A stretch of DNA of 64,000 nucleotides from Rahnella bonaserana (GTDB taxonomy: Bacteria > Pseudomonadota > Gammaproteobacteria > Enterobacterales > Enterobacteriaceae): NCBI RefSeq assembly GCF_019049675.1, contig NZ_JAFMOW010000053.1:1-64000 (forward strand). The letters run 5' to 3'. The notes below the pieces were generated by a model. That model had not been told where the DNA came from. It was given only the letters and a program-made list of their open reading frames with translations, and ran no database searches. How positions within the stretch are numbered: position 1 is the stretch's first letter; each line of letters begins with the position of its first letter. The position numbers and the translations under genes are program-made. This document shows, one piece after another, positions 41,104 through 49,970 of this stretch.

Positions 41104-41258
41104 TTAAGGGGGGAATTAATAATCCCTCGCTTGAATTGCATTGGGGCTGACAGGTGAAAGTTTCGGTTTCTCAATTGCATTGGGCTATCAAAACAGACCA
41201 GGAATATTTCGGTTTCTCAATCTCGGTTATCACTTATCGCGCTGCGCCGAAACCGCTC

Positions 41259-41285
41259 AAAAGGGGAAAGTGCTTTTCCCCTTTT
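41259..41285. terminator. envZ terminator, probably bidirectional
   Basis: AAAAGGGGAAA (41259-41269) pairs with TTTCCCCTTTT (41275-41285), an 11-bp perfect stem whose base supplies the T-tract in either direction. Between envZ and this site (41104-41258) are short direct repeats built on TTTCGGTTTCTCAAT (41160-41174, 41207-41221) and ATTGCATTGGG. Confidence 0.75.
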
Positions 41286-41309
41286 GGATTTCCCCTCGCT
41301 GTTTCAACA

Positions 41310-41641
41310 CGCGCTTCGCTCGCTGGCTATGTTTCAGCTACCATCGCGACAGGCTGGAAATCTTGCCGCTTCGCGGTGCCCTCCGTTCGGGCTACAACCC
41401 GCGCAAAAAGACGCACGGTTTTGCGCCTCTCCTCCGGCGGTATTTTGGAACCGGCCTCAGGCTTTGACTTCACAACCTCACTCTCTTTATTTTTTAAAAT
41501 GCTGCGGGCGATTCAGAAATCTTGCTGAACGGAGCGGCTTCGAGACCTATGGCTCGAAGACCGAGAGAAGGGACCGCGCAGCGGCAAGATATCCAGCCTG
41601 TCGCTGCGGCTGATGAAACATAGCCAGCGAGCGAAGCGCGC
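41310..41641. repeat. large imperfect inverted repeat
   Basis: The arms 41310-41380 and 41571-41641 (each about 71 bp) are reverse complements with roughly 60 matching positions, including the first 27 bp exactly (beginning CGCGCTTCGCTCGCTGGC). The 190-bp interior has no supported gene, a small dyad CTTCGAG/CTCGAAG near 41540-41560, and a direct echo of GAAATCTTGC. Open frames across it look like shadows. It may be a genome-wide intergenic repeat or a miniature element; no transposase or clear target duplication is seen. Confidence 0.75.
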
Positions 41642-41660
41642 AGTAAAAGAGCCGGGGATT

Positions 41661-41692
41661 CTTAAGGGTGGTGGCGATAAGCCACCCTTAAG
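41661..41692. other. strong hairpin before the tandem repeats
   Basis: CTTAAGGGTGG (41661-41671) and CCACCCTTAAG (41682-41692) form an 11-bp perfect stem with a 10-nt loop, competing with GGTGGC/GCCACC inside. No T-run follows. It directly abuts the first tandem unit. Confidence 0.7.
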
Positions 41693-41902
41693 GCCGGTGT
41701 GGGCGGCAGCTCACGGTCTTGACCTAGGCCGGTGTGGGCGGCAGCTCACGGTCTTGACCTAGGCCGGTGTGGGCGGCAGCTCACGGTCTTGACCTAGGCC
41801 GGTGTGGGCGGCAGCTCACGGTTTTGACCTAAGGCCGGTGTGGGCGGCAGCTCACGGTTTTGACCTAAGGCTGGTGTAGACGGCAGCTCACGGTTTCGAC
41901 CT
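41691..41902. repeat. six tandem 35/36-bp repeats
   Basis: Units: 41691-41725, 41726-41760, 41761-41795, 41796-41830 (35 bp each), 41831-41866 and 41867-41902 (36 bp each), then a partial copy to about 41910. Units 1-3 are identical, unit 4 differs by one base, unit 5 gains one base and unit 6 has several changes. Each unit has a stem GTGGGC/GCTCAC (with one G-T pair) around GGCA and the dyad GGTCTTGACC, decayed in later units. There are no spacers, so it is not a CRISPR. Confidence 0.92.
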
Positions 41903-41930
41903 AAGGCCAGTTTGGATTGTAATCCATAAT

Positions 41931-42410
41931 TCAGTTCTTCCTGCTCATCACATAATACTCTGCCGCTTCTTCCCGCCATCTCGGCGTATTCCCCGTCTCC
42001 CACGGATTAACCAACACAACACCTGTGTGCGCAAAAGCTTCGCCATGATCGGTCGCCAGGGTCGCCTGGTGATTCAGGCAAATAGCCGCCAGTTGCCTGT
42101 CCTGCTCTGACATCACTACATTGGCAGCTTCTGACAAAGTCATGACCCGCGGATAATACAGCGCACTTGCCGCATCAAAGGAGAGCAACCGACCGGCGAA
42201 GTCCTGATTCAGCATCTCCAGTAAGGCTTGAGTGAGTGCGGCTTTCTGCGGGTTCTCCGGCAGATTATCAGCCCAGGTGAAAAGCGCCGCCACGCTCAGG
42301 CTGGTCAGGTACAGCTGCGTGGCATCCTGCGCATCCAGCCATTGCAGAACGTTCTTTTGTGGCCTGGGATTGATCATCTCAAGAATGACGGCGGTATTAA
42401 GAATAATCAT
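41931..42410 (-). CDS. PIN-domain toxin, VapC/FitB-like, with degenerate catalytic residues
   Basis: The 159-residue protein follows the FitB/VapC pattern (short first strand, WL near 24, AGRLLSFD, DRQLAAI, LAT, VNPW). VapC toxins are Mg2+-dependent RNases held by an antitoxin encoded just upstream. The usual four acidic residues are incomplete: the first motif reads ILNTAV instead of ILDTNV (Asn5), the second reads SVAAL where a Glu is expected near 42, while Asp104 and Asp121 are kept. Its ATG overlaps the antitoxin stop by 4 bp. An inactive or altered PIN protein is likely; RNase activity is doubtful. No terminator is seen before the repeats. Confidence 0.82.
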   Translation of the reverse strand: MIILNTAVILEMINPRPQKNVLQWLDAQDATQLYLTSLSVAALFTWADNLPENPQKAALTQALLEMLNQDFAGRLLSFDAASALYYPRVMTLSEAANVVMSEQDRQLAAICLNHQATLATDHGEAFAHTGVVLVNPWETGNTPRWREEAAEYYVMSRKN

Positions 42411-42619
42411 TTGGGCGGCAGTTCCAGTGGCTCTGCGATCACGGAGGAAAAACGCTGGCGGAGCTGACTGCCGAGGCCAAAATCAGGCTGGGTGGGCGTC
42501 AGCGCCGTTTTAAGGATTAAACGCGCTTCTTCTTCCATCGAGTGGCCTTTTTTGGCCGCCGCGATACGCAGCAGTTCCTTCACATCGTCATCGAGATTGC
42601 GAACGGTAATAGTCGCCAT
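42407..42619 (-). CDS. ribbon-helix-helix antitoxin, FitA/VapB-like
   Basis: This 70-residue protein begins with the Arc-type strand ATITVRNLDDDVKELLR and helix A-KKGHSMEEEARLILK typical of FitA-type antitoxins; the C-terminal third (FGLGSQLRQRF) would bind the toxin. The start at 42619 follows AGAGGAACC. A longer frame back to 42955 runs into pckA and is not used. It forms an operon with the PIN gene and probably represses it. It sits between the pckA terminator and the repeats. Confidence 0.87.
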   Translation of the reverse strand: MATITVRNLDDDVKELLRIAAAKKGHSMEEEARLILKTALTPTQPDFGLGSQLRQRFSSVIAEPLELPPK

Positions 42620-42677
42620 TTGAGGTTCCTCTGACAGCTTTGCCGTCATTCTGAAATGCTGCCGGGCCGGTTGCAAT

Positions 42678-42702
42678 AAAAAAGGCGCGGAAGCCCGCGC
42701 CT
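42678..42702 (-). terminator. pckA terminator
   Basis: AGGCGCGG/CCGCGCCT (42683-42690, 42695-42702) with a 4-nt loop is followed by a T-run on the minus strand. It separates pckA from the toxin-antitoxin genes. Confidence 0.9.
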
Positions 42703-42722
42703 GATGAGAGATTATTGCCAGC

Positions 42723-44345
42723 TTAGCGTTTGGGTCCGGCGCTGACCAACGCGGCACCTGCCGGGGTGTCGGTATATTTATCAAAGTTATCGATAAATAA
42801 TTGTGCCAGATGCTCTGCTTTTTCCTGCCACTGTTCACGGCTGGCGTAAGTATTACGCGGATCCAAAATATGAGTGTCGACGCCCGGTAACGCGGTCGGA
42901 ACGGCCAGATTAAACATCGGCAAAGTGAACGTTTCGGCATCATCAATGGTGCCATCTAAAATGGCGTTGATAATCGCACGGGTGTTCTTTAGCGAGATGC
43001 GTTTGCCGGTGCCGTTCCAGCCGGTATTCACCAGATAAGCCTGCGCGCCAGCGGCTTCCATACGTTTCACCAGAACTTCGGCGTATTGCGTCGGGTGCAG
43101 CATCAGGAATGCGGCACCGAAGCAGGCGGAGAATGTCGGGGTCGGTTCGGTGACGCCACGCTCAGTGCCCGCCAGTTTGGCAGTAAAACCAGACAGAAAA
43201 TGATATTGCGTCTGCGACGCCGTCAGGCGCGAAACCGGCGGCAGGACACCAAAGGCATCTGCGGTCAGGAAAATCACTTTGCTGGCGTGTCCGGCTTTGG
43301 AAACCGGCTTAACGATATTTTCAATGTGGTAAATCGGGTATGAAACGCGGGTGTTCTCGGTTTTGCTGCCGTCATCAAAGTCGATTTTGCCGTCTTCGCT
43401 GACCATCACGTTTTCCAGCAATGCGTCGCGTTTGATGGCATTAAAGATTTCCGGTTCGGCTTCTTTGCTGAGTTTGATGGTTTTGGCGTAACAACCGCCT
43501 TCAAAATTGAAGACACCGTCATTGTCCCAGCCGTGTTCATCGTCGCCGATCAGCTTGCGGTTAGGATCCGTCGACAACGTGGTTTTACCTGTGCCGGAAA
43601 GCCCGAAAAACACCGCGACATCGCCTTTTTCGCCGACGTTAGCTGAACAGTGCATTGAGGCAATGCCCTGTAATGGCAGCAGATAATTCATGACGGCAAA
43701 CATGCCTTTCTTCATTTCGCCGCCATACCACGAACCGCCGATCAGCTGAATACGTTCGGTCAGGTTGAAGGCAATGAAGTTTTCTGAATTCAGCCCCTGC
43801 TTCTGCCAGTCAGGATTGGTGCATTTCGCGCCGTTCATCACGATGAAGTCAGGTTCGAAATTTTCCAGCTCACTTACAGTCGGGCGGATAAACATATTTT
43901 TGACGAAATGCGCCTGCCAGGCGACTTCGGTAATAAAGCGGACTTTCAGACGGGAATCGGCGTTAGCGCCGCAGAAAGCATCAACGATAAACAGACGCTT
44001 GCCGGACAACTGTTTGCTGACCAGAGCCTTCAGTGATGTCCAGGTTTCCTGTGACATCGGCTTATTATCATTTTTGCCTTTGCCCTGATCAGACCACCAG
44101 AGCGTATCGCGAGTGGTGTCATCGCGGACGATGTATTTATCTTTCGGCGAACGACCCGTGAAAATACCGGTATCGACATTGACTGCACCCAGTTCTGTTA
44201 CTTGCCCTCGCTCATAGCCTTCGAGACCCGGCGCCGTCTCTTCATTAAAAAGAGTTTCGTAATCAGGGTTATAGACGATTTCGCTATTCTGATGAATCCC
44301 ATAAAGGGCGAGTTTTTCGGCGGTGATCCCGATAGTCGTAGGCAT
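42723..44345 (-). CDS. pckA: phosphoenolpyruvate carboxykinase (ATP)
   Basis: PckA turns oxaloacetate and ATP into phosphoenolpyruvate and CO2, the entry to gluconeogenesis. With the start at 44345 ([12 protein letters not shown], after GAGG) the protein has 540 residues, exactly as E. coli. The P-loop [10 protein letters not shown] near residue 248 and the PEPCK signature [10 protein letters not shown] are present. It is monocistronic; the 226-bp gap to hslO holds the hslO terminator. Confidence 0.97.
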   Translation of the reverse strand: MPTTIGITAEKLALYGIHQNSEIVYNPDYETLFNEETAPGLEGYERGQVTELGAVNVDTGIFTGRSPKDKYIVRDDTTRDTLWWSDQGKGKNDNKPMSQETWTSLKALVSKQLSGKRLFIVDAFCGANADSRLKVRFITEVAWQAHFVKNMFIRPTVSELENFEPDFIVMNGAKCTNPDWQKQGLNSENFIAFNLTERIQLIGGSWYGGEMKKGMFAVMNYLLPLQGIASMHCSANVGEKGDVAVFFGLSGTGKTTLSTDPNRKLIGDDEHGWDNDGVFNFEGGCYAKTIKLSKEAEPEIFNAIKRDALLENVMVSEDGKIDFDDGSKTENTRVSYPIYHIENIVKPVSKAGHASKVIFLTADAFGVLPPVSRLTASQTQYHFLSGFTAKLAGTERGVTEPTPTFSACFGAAFLMLHPTQYAEVLVKRMEAAGAQAYLVNTGWNGTGKRISLKNTRAIINAILDGTIDDAETFTLPMFNLAVPTALPGVDTHILDPRNTYASREQWQEKAEHLAQLFIDNFDKYTDTPAGAALVSAGPKR

Positions 44346-44522
44346 TTCCCTGCTCCTCACTGAACTTTGAATCCCTCTTTAGGGATAAATCAGTTGTTAT
44401 TGTAGGTATTTATCGCGTTTTAACCGCGACAAGTCTCAAAGAATAACGGGAGATGTAAATGTTTTTCCAGAATTGTGATGAAAAACTCGAAAGGTATGCA
44501 AAAAAGTTATGCAAAAGAAATG

Positions 44523-44550
44523 AAAAAGGGACTTTCCGGCAAAAAGTCCC
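44523..44550 (-). terminator. hslO terminator
   Basis: GGGACTTT/AAAGTCCC (44528-44535, 44543-44550) is followed by five T on the minus strand. Confidence 0.88.
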
Positions 44551-44571
44551 TCAATTTTAATCGGTTAACGA

Positions 44572-45456
44572 TCAGTGAACGTGCTCATCTCCGGAGTGAA
44601 TATCGCCGCCAGCTTTCAACGTCGCCATATCCATGGCATCAAACTCATAGTCTGCGCCGCAATAATCGCAGTGCATTTCGATCTTGCCATCCGCTTCCAG
44701 CATTTCGAGAATATCTTCATCCGGAAGCGTCAGCAGTGCGCCCGCACAGCGTTCACGCGAGCAGGTACAGCGGAAACAGACGGCCTGTGGCTCATACAGG
44801 GTGACTTCTTCCTGATGATACAGGCGGTAAAGCACTTCGTTAGCCGGAAGGTTCAGCAGCTCTTCAGTTTTGATGGTGGTGGTCAGCTGCGCCAGGTGGC
44901 TGAATTCTTCAGGATCAGTATCTTCAGCGGGAAGAACCTGCAACAACATGCCGCCTGCAGCAGGCTGGCCTTCAACTTCACCGGTACGGATGAAGATGCG
45001 GGTTGGCAACTGCTCGGATTGCATGAAGTAGTTTTCCAGGCATTCCGCCAGATTTTCACCTTCCAGACCGACTACGCCCTGATAGCGCTCGCCGACGGTT
45101 GGAGAAATCGTGATGACCATGTAGCCGTTGCCAATCATCTCTTTCAGAGAACTGCCTTCGGTAATGTCGCCTTGCAGACGTGCAATACCGCGCAGTTCCT
45201 GTTTGTTGTTCCCGTTAATCACGGCCAGTTTCAGCGGGCCATCGCCCTGCAGCTGCACGGTAATATCGCCGTCGAATTTCAGGGTCGCGGTCAGCAGGCT
45301 GGTCGCCACCAACATTTCGCCCAGCAGATTACGTACTTCTGCCGGATAGTCGTGACCGGCAACAATCTCCCGGAAGGTTTCTTTGAGCGAGACCAGTTCA
45401 CCGCGAACGGCGTGATGATTGAACAGGTAGCGATGCAATTGGTCGTGATTAGACAT
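44572..45456 (-). CDS. hslO: redox-regulated chaperone Hsp33
   Basis: Hsp33 is a holdase turned on by oxidation and unfolding. The start at 45456 ([12 protein letters not shown]) follows AGAGAG and gives 294 residues (E. coli 292). The zinc-binding redox switch is intact: the pair in [10 protein letters not shown] (C-x-C) and CDYCG (C-x2-C) near the C-terminus. It forms a unit with hslR (58 bp upstream), as in E. coli. Confidence 0.96.
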   Translation of the reverse strand: MSNHDQLHRYLFNHHAVRGELVSLKETFREIVAGHDYPAEVRNLLGEMLVATSLLTATLKFDGDITVQLQGDGPLKLAVINGNNKQELRGIARLQGDITEGSSLKEMIGNGYMVITISPTVGERYQGVVGLEGENLAECLENYFMQSEQLPTRIFIRTGEVEGQPAAGGMLLQVLPAEDTDPEEFSHLAQLTTTIKTEELLNLPANEVLYRLYHQEEVTLYEPQAVCFRCTCSRERCAGALLTLPDEDILEMLEADGKIEMHCDYCGADYEFDAMDMATLKAGGDIHSGDEHVH

Positions 45457-45514
45457 AATTTTCTCTCTGTTTAGCGAACTCAAATCCTTCATCCTTCACC
45501 GAAGGATTGTGGAT

Positions 45515-45919
45515 TTATTCAGAATCGCCATATTTAAATTTGATCAGGGTCCGCCGTTCCTTTTTATCCGGGCGTCTGTCCGGATGCGGCATTGCATTCA
45601 TTTTGCGGGCCTCGGAGATTTTCTCGCGGCTGGCAATGCTTGCGTCGGTTTCCTGATACAGTTTCTGTGCTTCTTCCGCGCTGCGGCGCTGAGTGGTCAG
45701 CCCCAGAACGGTGATCGTTTTGGTGTCATTTCCCTGACGCAGCGTTATTTCGGCATTCAGTTCCATCAGCTTGCTGGGTTTCCCCCGCTGGCCGTTGTAA
45801 TGCACTTTGCCGCCATCAATCATCTCTCGTGCCAGCGCGCGGGTCTTATAAAAACGAGCTGCCCACAGCCATTTATCGAGACGTACCGCGTTATCGTCGT
45901 CGTCCGTTTTACCTTTCAT
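45515..45919 (-). CDS. hslR: heat shock ribosome-associated protein Hsp15
   Basis: Hsp15 binds free 50S subunits that carry stalled nascent chains. The 134 residues contain the S4 RNA-binding domain at the N-terminus (VRLDKWLWAARFYKTRALAREMI) and a basic tail with KKERRTLIKFKYGD. It lies 24 bp after yrfG and precedes hslO, the order of the E. coli heat-shock cluster. Confidence 0.95.
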   Translation of the reverse strand: MKGKTDDDDNAVRLDKWLWAARFYKTRALAREMIDGGKVHYNGQRGKPSKLMELNAEITLRQGNDTKTITVLGLTTQRRSAEEAQKLYQETDASIASREKISEARKMNAMPHPDRRPDKKERRTLIKFKYGDSE

Positions 45920-45943
45920 CTTTCTCCCCTGAACTTGCCGGAA

Positions 45944-46633
45944 TTATTTAGCCGGGCCTGTTACGGGGTGAATCGAAGGCAACAGGCTACGGAAGTCATT
46001 AATGGAGGGATGGCCCTGAAATGACTTATCTGCCATGGTCGAATCCGGATTTTCTATACCCAGACAATAGCGGATACCGAAGGTTTTTGCCGCATTCAGG
46101 ATGGGTTCACCGTCATCGACAAATAAAGTCCGTTCAGGATCAAAGCCCGTTTGCTTTTGTACCGCAGACCACAACCGCTGATCTTCCTTCGGATAACCAA
46201 ATGTGTGGGTGGAAAGTAATAAATCAAGGTGCTGATCTAAACCGGTATGCGCAATTTTAACGGACAGACTGTGCGGATGTGCGTTAGTCAGCAAAATGGT
46301 CTGACGTCCGCTTTCACGAAGATGCGTCAGAAACGGCAGCGTATCGTCACGCAATCGCGCATTTTTGCCGATATTCGTGGTCATCTGATAGATATCCATG
46401 TCCAGCCGCTCGCTCCAGTAATCAAAGCAATACCAGTTCATGGTGTGCTGCACCGCAAGGTATTCCTCATGAATAATCTGTCGGGCATTTTCAAGCGATA
46501 TAGACCGCTGCTGGCTTAGCGCTAAGGGTACATCCTGCAACCAGAACTGACTGTCGAACGCCAGATCCAGCAATGTCCCGTCCATGTCGAGCAAAACGGT
46601 ATCAATGGAATTCCAGTTAAAATCAGGGGGCAT
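45944..46633 (-). CDS. yrfG: GMP/IMP nucleotidase, HAD family
   Basis: YrfG is a HAD-superfamily phosphatase that acts on purine nucleotides such as GMP and IMP. In 229 residues the HAD motifs are VLLDMDGTLLD (I, nucleophile Asp near 17), ILLTNAH (II), a Lys in GYPKEDQRL and LFVDDGEPIL (IV). It is upstream of hslR on the same strand. Substrate assignment follows the E. coli family. Confidence 0.93.
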   Translation of the reverse strand: MPPDFNWNSIDTVLLDMDGTLLDLAFDSQFWLQDVPLALSQQRSISLENARQIIHEEYLAVQHTMNWYCFDYWSERLDMDIYQMTTNIGKNARLRDDTLPFLTHLRESGRQTILLTNAHPHSLSVKIAHTGLDQHLDLLLSTHTFGYPKEDQRLWSAVQKQTGFDPERTLFVDDGEPILNAAKTFGIRYCLGIENPDSTMADKSFQGHPSINDFRSLLPSIHPVTGPAK

Positions 46634-46755
46634 GAAAACTCCATGTCCTGTCGGCTGAAGTGGTGCCGGGCGCCGCAGGAGAGAATAAGTAAAAGCAGGG
46701 AAGGGCTTCAGGGTAGCACAATCTCACAGGGGGGCGCAGGGCCACCCTGTGGTTT

Positions 46756-48897
46756 TCAGCCCGGAATGTGCGGCATCACAGGCGTCAGCGTGGGGTGAAA
46801 ACACGAATTATAATGTTGCTGGATGTCGTCGATACGCCGCTTATCTTTTACAAAGCGGCGGATAAACAACACGCTGTTCACCAGCAGAATTGCGAACAAC
46901 AGGAACAACAATAAGCTGGTGCCCAGATAACGCCACAACGTGGAGATGTCCGGTTCACTGTGCAATGAAATATGACGGGTACCGTTGGCATCAACGCTGA
47001 TACTGGTGATCACGCCCTGTGCACTGAACGGTGTGTGGAGCAGCAGGGTAGACAAATGTTGCAGTTGCTTCCACTGATCCTGTGGCGGATTGGCATACAG
47101 CCCGACCGGTGGCGCCGGCATTTCAATCAAATCGTGGCCTTCATCGTTGCTGATTAAGAAGCCACCTGGTGGCGGGCTGTTAAGGCTGTCAGCCGCACGA
47201 CGGGTTTCCTGCATGAAGAACGACGACGTGGCGTTATTCACCAGCTCACTCAATGACTGCGCACTGACCGGCCGCAACAGCACGTTGATACCCTGCAATG
47301 AGCCCGCTTTCGCCCGCTTGACCAGTGAATTCCAGTTGCTTGAGTTGCCCAGATTCACCAGCGCGTTTTTCAGCCGTACGCAATCATTGCTGTTCCCGCA
47401 TAACGCTTCTGTTTTCAGTACGATATCGGCAAAGTCATCCAGCAGGATCATGCCGGATTTCTCAATCGCAGTAGCGAGTTGCGGGTTGATGTTTTGCTCC
47501 GGGCTTTCGCCGGGGTGCATCTGATTATTCACGGTAGTCTGCAAGGCCGTCGCTGCTTCAATGATTTCTGATTGCGGGACGGGCAGCGGCGTTGCGTTAT
47601 TCCAGTAGATTGCTGAACAATCGAAAGGCATATAACCGGAAGCTGTACGGGTGGCTGACGGTGGCACATAACACATGCCTGTTCCCTGAACTTTCAGGGT
47701 ATCGCCGACGCGCAGCGTGGTCTTTTCCAGGTCCTGAACGCTGTTAACCTGCGTACTTTGCGCACCCTGAAGCCAGGCGATGCTGAGCTTCAGTGGCAGG
47801 CCAAGAGGGACATAAACCAGTAATGCCAGCAGCAAAAGAAATGCGCTGGTAGCCAGTACCAGATTTTTTCCCCAAAGCTGGAGCGGGAATTTTTTGACCT
47901 CGTCATGCAATGACAAAATGCTGCCCTGACGGACAACCTGACTGTTCATATACACTTCGACATCCGTGGGCTGACCCAGGTCACGGCCAATATAGGGCTG
48001 CCAGTGTGGCGGATATATCAGGTCGATAGCGCCGAGGGAAATATTGCTGATATCACCTTGCTTGGACTCACCAAATAATCCCCAGCGTTTAGGTAAACCC
48101 CGCAGACAATGGATTTCTTTACGGTTTTTACCGAAACGTTCAGACACCACCCGCCAGATAACCCAGGCCGCCAGCGCTGCGGCTACCATCAGGATCCACG
48201 GGAGAAATATCACGGGACTTTGCAATGTGATGAACAACAGCAGGAGAATGCCTGAAACCGCCACCGCTTCTTTGACTCCATTCGAACGGGTCAGGGCGCG
48301 TTCCTCGCGGGTTTCGCTGCGCACTTTCACCAGTTCAATATGTTCACTTTCTTCATGGCGGATTGAAGCGTTCTGCGGCTGAGAAGGGATTACCGCGGAA
48401 ACCGGCACCGGACCTTCGTAGACATGATCGGCCAGCGTGTGGCCGTTAAGTGAAATCACCAGCGGCAGGGTCTGCGTTTTGATCAGCTCGACTTCGTTTT
48501 CCTGAGCGATGTATTGCTCCCAGAAAGGCGGCAGGTGAATTTCAGTCGCATCCAGGAAGTAACGCCATTTGTTTGGGTCTTCGCTCGCCACACCATAGCG
48601 GGTGATCGCGCGTTTCAGGCTGTAAACATTTTCGCTTTTAGTGGTCAGCGTCAGTTTATCTTGCAGGATAATCAGATTATTGCGGTGGGTGATCGGCGTC
48701 TGCCCGAGGCCTTCATGCTGGCGAAGGTAGCGTTCTACGGCATCGCGTTCTTTTTGGGAAAGTTTGCGCTGGCTCGGTGCGGAAAAACGCACGACAGATT
48801 CGTCGCGTTGGCGGCGGCGCAATACAAGCCAAAAATAAGACGCTGTGGCAATGATTGCGATACACAACAACACCAATGTCACGACTACTGTGCTCAT
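46756..48897 (-). CDS. igaA: IgaA inner-membrane Rcs inhibitor
   Basis: IgaA (YrfF, UmoB in Proteus) restrains the Rcs phosphorelay and is essential in several enterobacteria unless Rcs is lost. It has 713 residues (E. coli 711): one N-terminal membrane helix, two cytoplasmic domains divided by a helix pair near 205-245, another near 340-365, a large periplasmic part with Cys, and a last helix near 655. GGGGA precedes the start. The gene is divergent from nudE. Confidence 0.95.
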   Translation of the reverse strand: MSTVVVTLVLLCIAIIATASYFWLVLRRRQRDESVVRFSAPSQRKLSQKERDAVERYLRQHEGLGQTPITHRNNLIILQDKLTLTTKSENVYSLKRAITRYGVASEDPNKWRYFLDATEIHLPPFWEQYIAQENEVELIKTQTLPLVISLNGHTLADHVYEGPVPVSAVIPSQPQNASIRHEESEHIELVKVRSETREERALTRSNGVKEAVAVSGILLLLFITLQSPVIFLPWILMVAAALAAWVIWRVVSERFGKNRKEIHCLRGLPKRWGLFGESKQGDISNISLGAIDLIYPPHWQPYIGRDLGQPTDVEVYMNSQVVRQGSILSLHDEVKKFPLQLWGKNLVLATSAFLLLLALLVYVPLGLPLKLSIAWLQGAQSTQVNSVQDLEKTTLRVGDTLKVQGTGMCYVPPSATRTASGYMPFDCSAIYWNNATPLPVPQSEIIEAATALQTTVNNQMHPGESPEQNINPQLATAIEKSGMILLDDFADIVLKTEALCGNSNDCVRLKNALVNLGNSSNWNSLVKRAKAGSLQGINVLLRPVSAQSLSELVNNATSSFFMQETRRAADSLNSPPPGGFLISNDEGHDLIEMPAPPVGLYANPPQDQWKQLQHLSTLLLHTPFSAQGVITSISVDANGTRHISLHSEPDISTLWRYLGTSLLLFLLFAILLVNSVLFIRRFVKDKRRIDDIQQHYNSCFHPTLTPVMPHIPG

Positions 48898-49338
48898 CCG
48901 ATCCCCGTTCAGACGTGGGTGACTTACGTCAACTCTGTGAAAGTATTATACATAAATGGAATGCACATTCTGCGCGCGAGTGCCTTTAAGGCAGGAATTT
49001 TATTATTCTTAGGCTAAATATTATGCACAAAATTACCACGCTAAAGGATACCCGCATTTAAGAACTGTCTGGTATCGGTATAATCCTATTTTGATGTGTC
49101 AGTGTTTTTGTTAAAGCAAAAATGTGACCACCGTGAGTGTACGGAGAATTTTTACGCTTTTTTTGCTGATTTTTTAGGGGCTTTCTGTGAAAAAAATGAG
49201 TGCGCTCTGAACCTGTTTGCAGTAAAGATTGCGATTCTGGCTCTCAATAACGCACAATGCTTATTGATAGCGGCCTTCAACAGAATAACGAACCCATTAG
49301 AACACCTCTGGTCAGGTGAATAATAAGTTGGGGATGAA
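48898..49338. promoter_or_regulatory. igaA-nudE divergent spacer
   Basis: About 440 bp. A perfect -10 hexamer TATAAT at 49079-49084 faces nudE but has only a poor -35 (around 49056), and would give a leader of about 250 nt. T-runs occur near 49155-49180 without a good stem. A 75-codon open frame (49096-49323) has no ribosome site or family look and is not called. Confidence 0.35.
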
Positions 49339-49896
49339 ATGACACAACACCTGCAAAAACCGAAAATCACTAAGGTGGAAACCGTTGCACGTTCGCGTTT
49401 ATTCACCATCGAATCCGTTGATCTGACTTTCAGCAATGGCGCAGAGCGTGTTTACGAACGTATGCGGCCATCAGAGCGCGAAGCGGTGATGATTATTCCT
49501 GTCATTAATGATGAGCTGGTGTTAATCCACGAATATGCCGTTGGCATTGAAAGCTATGAACTGGGTTTTCCTAAAGGGCTGATTGATCCCGGTGAGAGTA
49601 TTCTGGAAGCGGCTAACCGCGAATTAATGGAAGAAGTCGGCTTTGGTGCCCGACATTTTGATGTGCTGGCCAAACTGACCATGGCACCTTCATATTTTTC
49701 CAGCCGCATGAATATCGTCATTGCCAAAGACCTTTACCTGAAAAGTCTGGAAGGCGATGAGCCGGAACCGTTGCCGCAAACCCGCTGGCCGGTTTCACGG
49801 ATGATGGAGTTGCTGCAACACCCTGATTTTTGCGAAGCCCGTAACGTCAGCGCTCTGTTCCTTGCGCATGATTTTCTGACGCGCAACGCCCGCTGA
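49339..49896 (+). CDS. nudE: ADP compounds hydrolase NudE
   Basis: NudE is a Nudix hydrolase acting on ADP-ribose, Ap3A and NADH. Its 185 residues match E. coli (186). The Nudix box runs from GLIDPGES to NRELMEEVGFG near residues 78-100 with all key Glu. The start follows GGGGATGAA. It is monocistronic and ends at a shared terminator with mrcA. Confidence 0.95.
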   Translation: MTQHLQKPKITKVETVARSRLFTIESVDLTFSNGAERVYERMRPSEREAVMIIPVINDELVLIHEYAVGIESYELGFPKGLIDPGESILEAANRELMEEVGFGARHFDVLAKLTMAPSYFSSRMNIVIAKDLYLKSLEGDEPEPLPQTRWPVSRMMELLQHPDFCEARNVSALFLAHDFLTRNAR

Positions 49897-49920
49897 TCCC
49901 CTGATCAAACCCCATTAAAA

Positions 49921-49953
49921 AAGCCGGTCATGCTTGATGCAGACCGGCTTTTT
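49921..49953. terminator. bidirectional terminator nudE / mrcA
   Basis: AAGCCGGTC/GACCGGCTT (49921-49929, 49942-49950) with a 12-nt loop has T-runs on both strands. Confidence 0.9.
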
Positions 49954-49970
49954 GCTTTACAGCTTACGCA

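Noticed and set aside
41310-41641. Insertion sequence
   Set aside because: No transposase frame and no visible target duplication; it is reported only as an inverted repeat.
41691-41902. CRISPR-like array
   Set aside because: The units are directly adjacent with no spacers, and no cas gene is in the window.
41794-42003. Minus-strand frame with repeated LGQNRELPPTPA
   Set aside because: Only the two 36-bp units keep the frame; the 35-bp units shift it, and it overlaps the toxin gene out of frame.
44575-45474. 299-codon open frame opposite hslO
   Set aside because: Fully antisense to hslO, no family resemblance.
49096-49323. 75-codon frame before nudE
   Set aside because: No ribosome site, no signal or domain, Cys/Phe-rich composition typical of chance frames.
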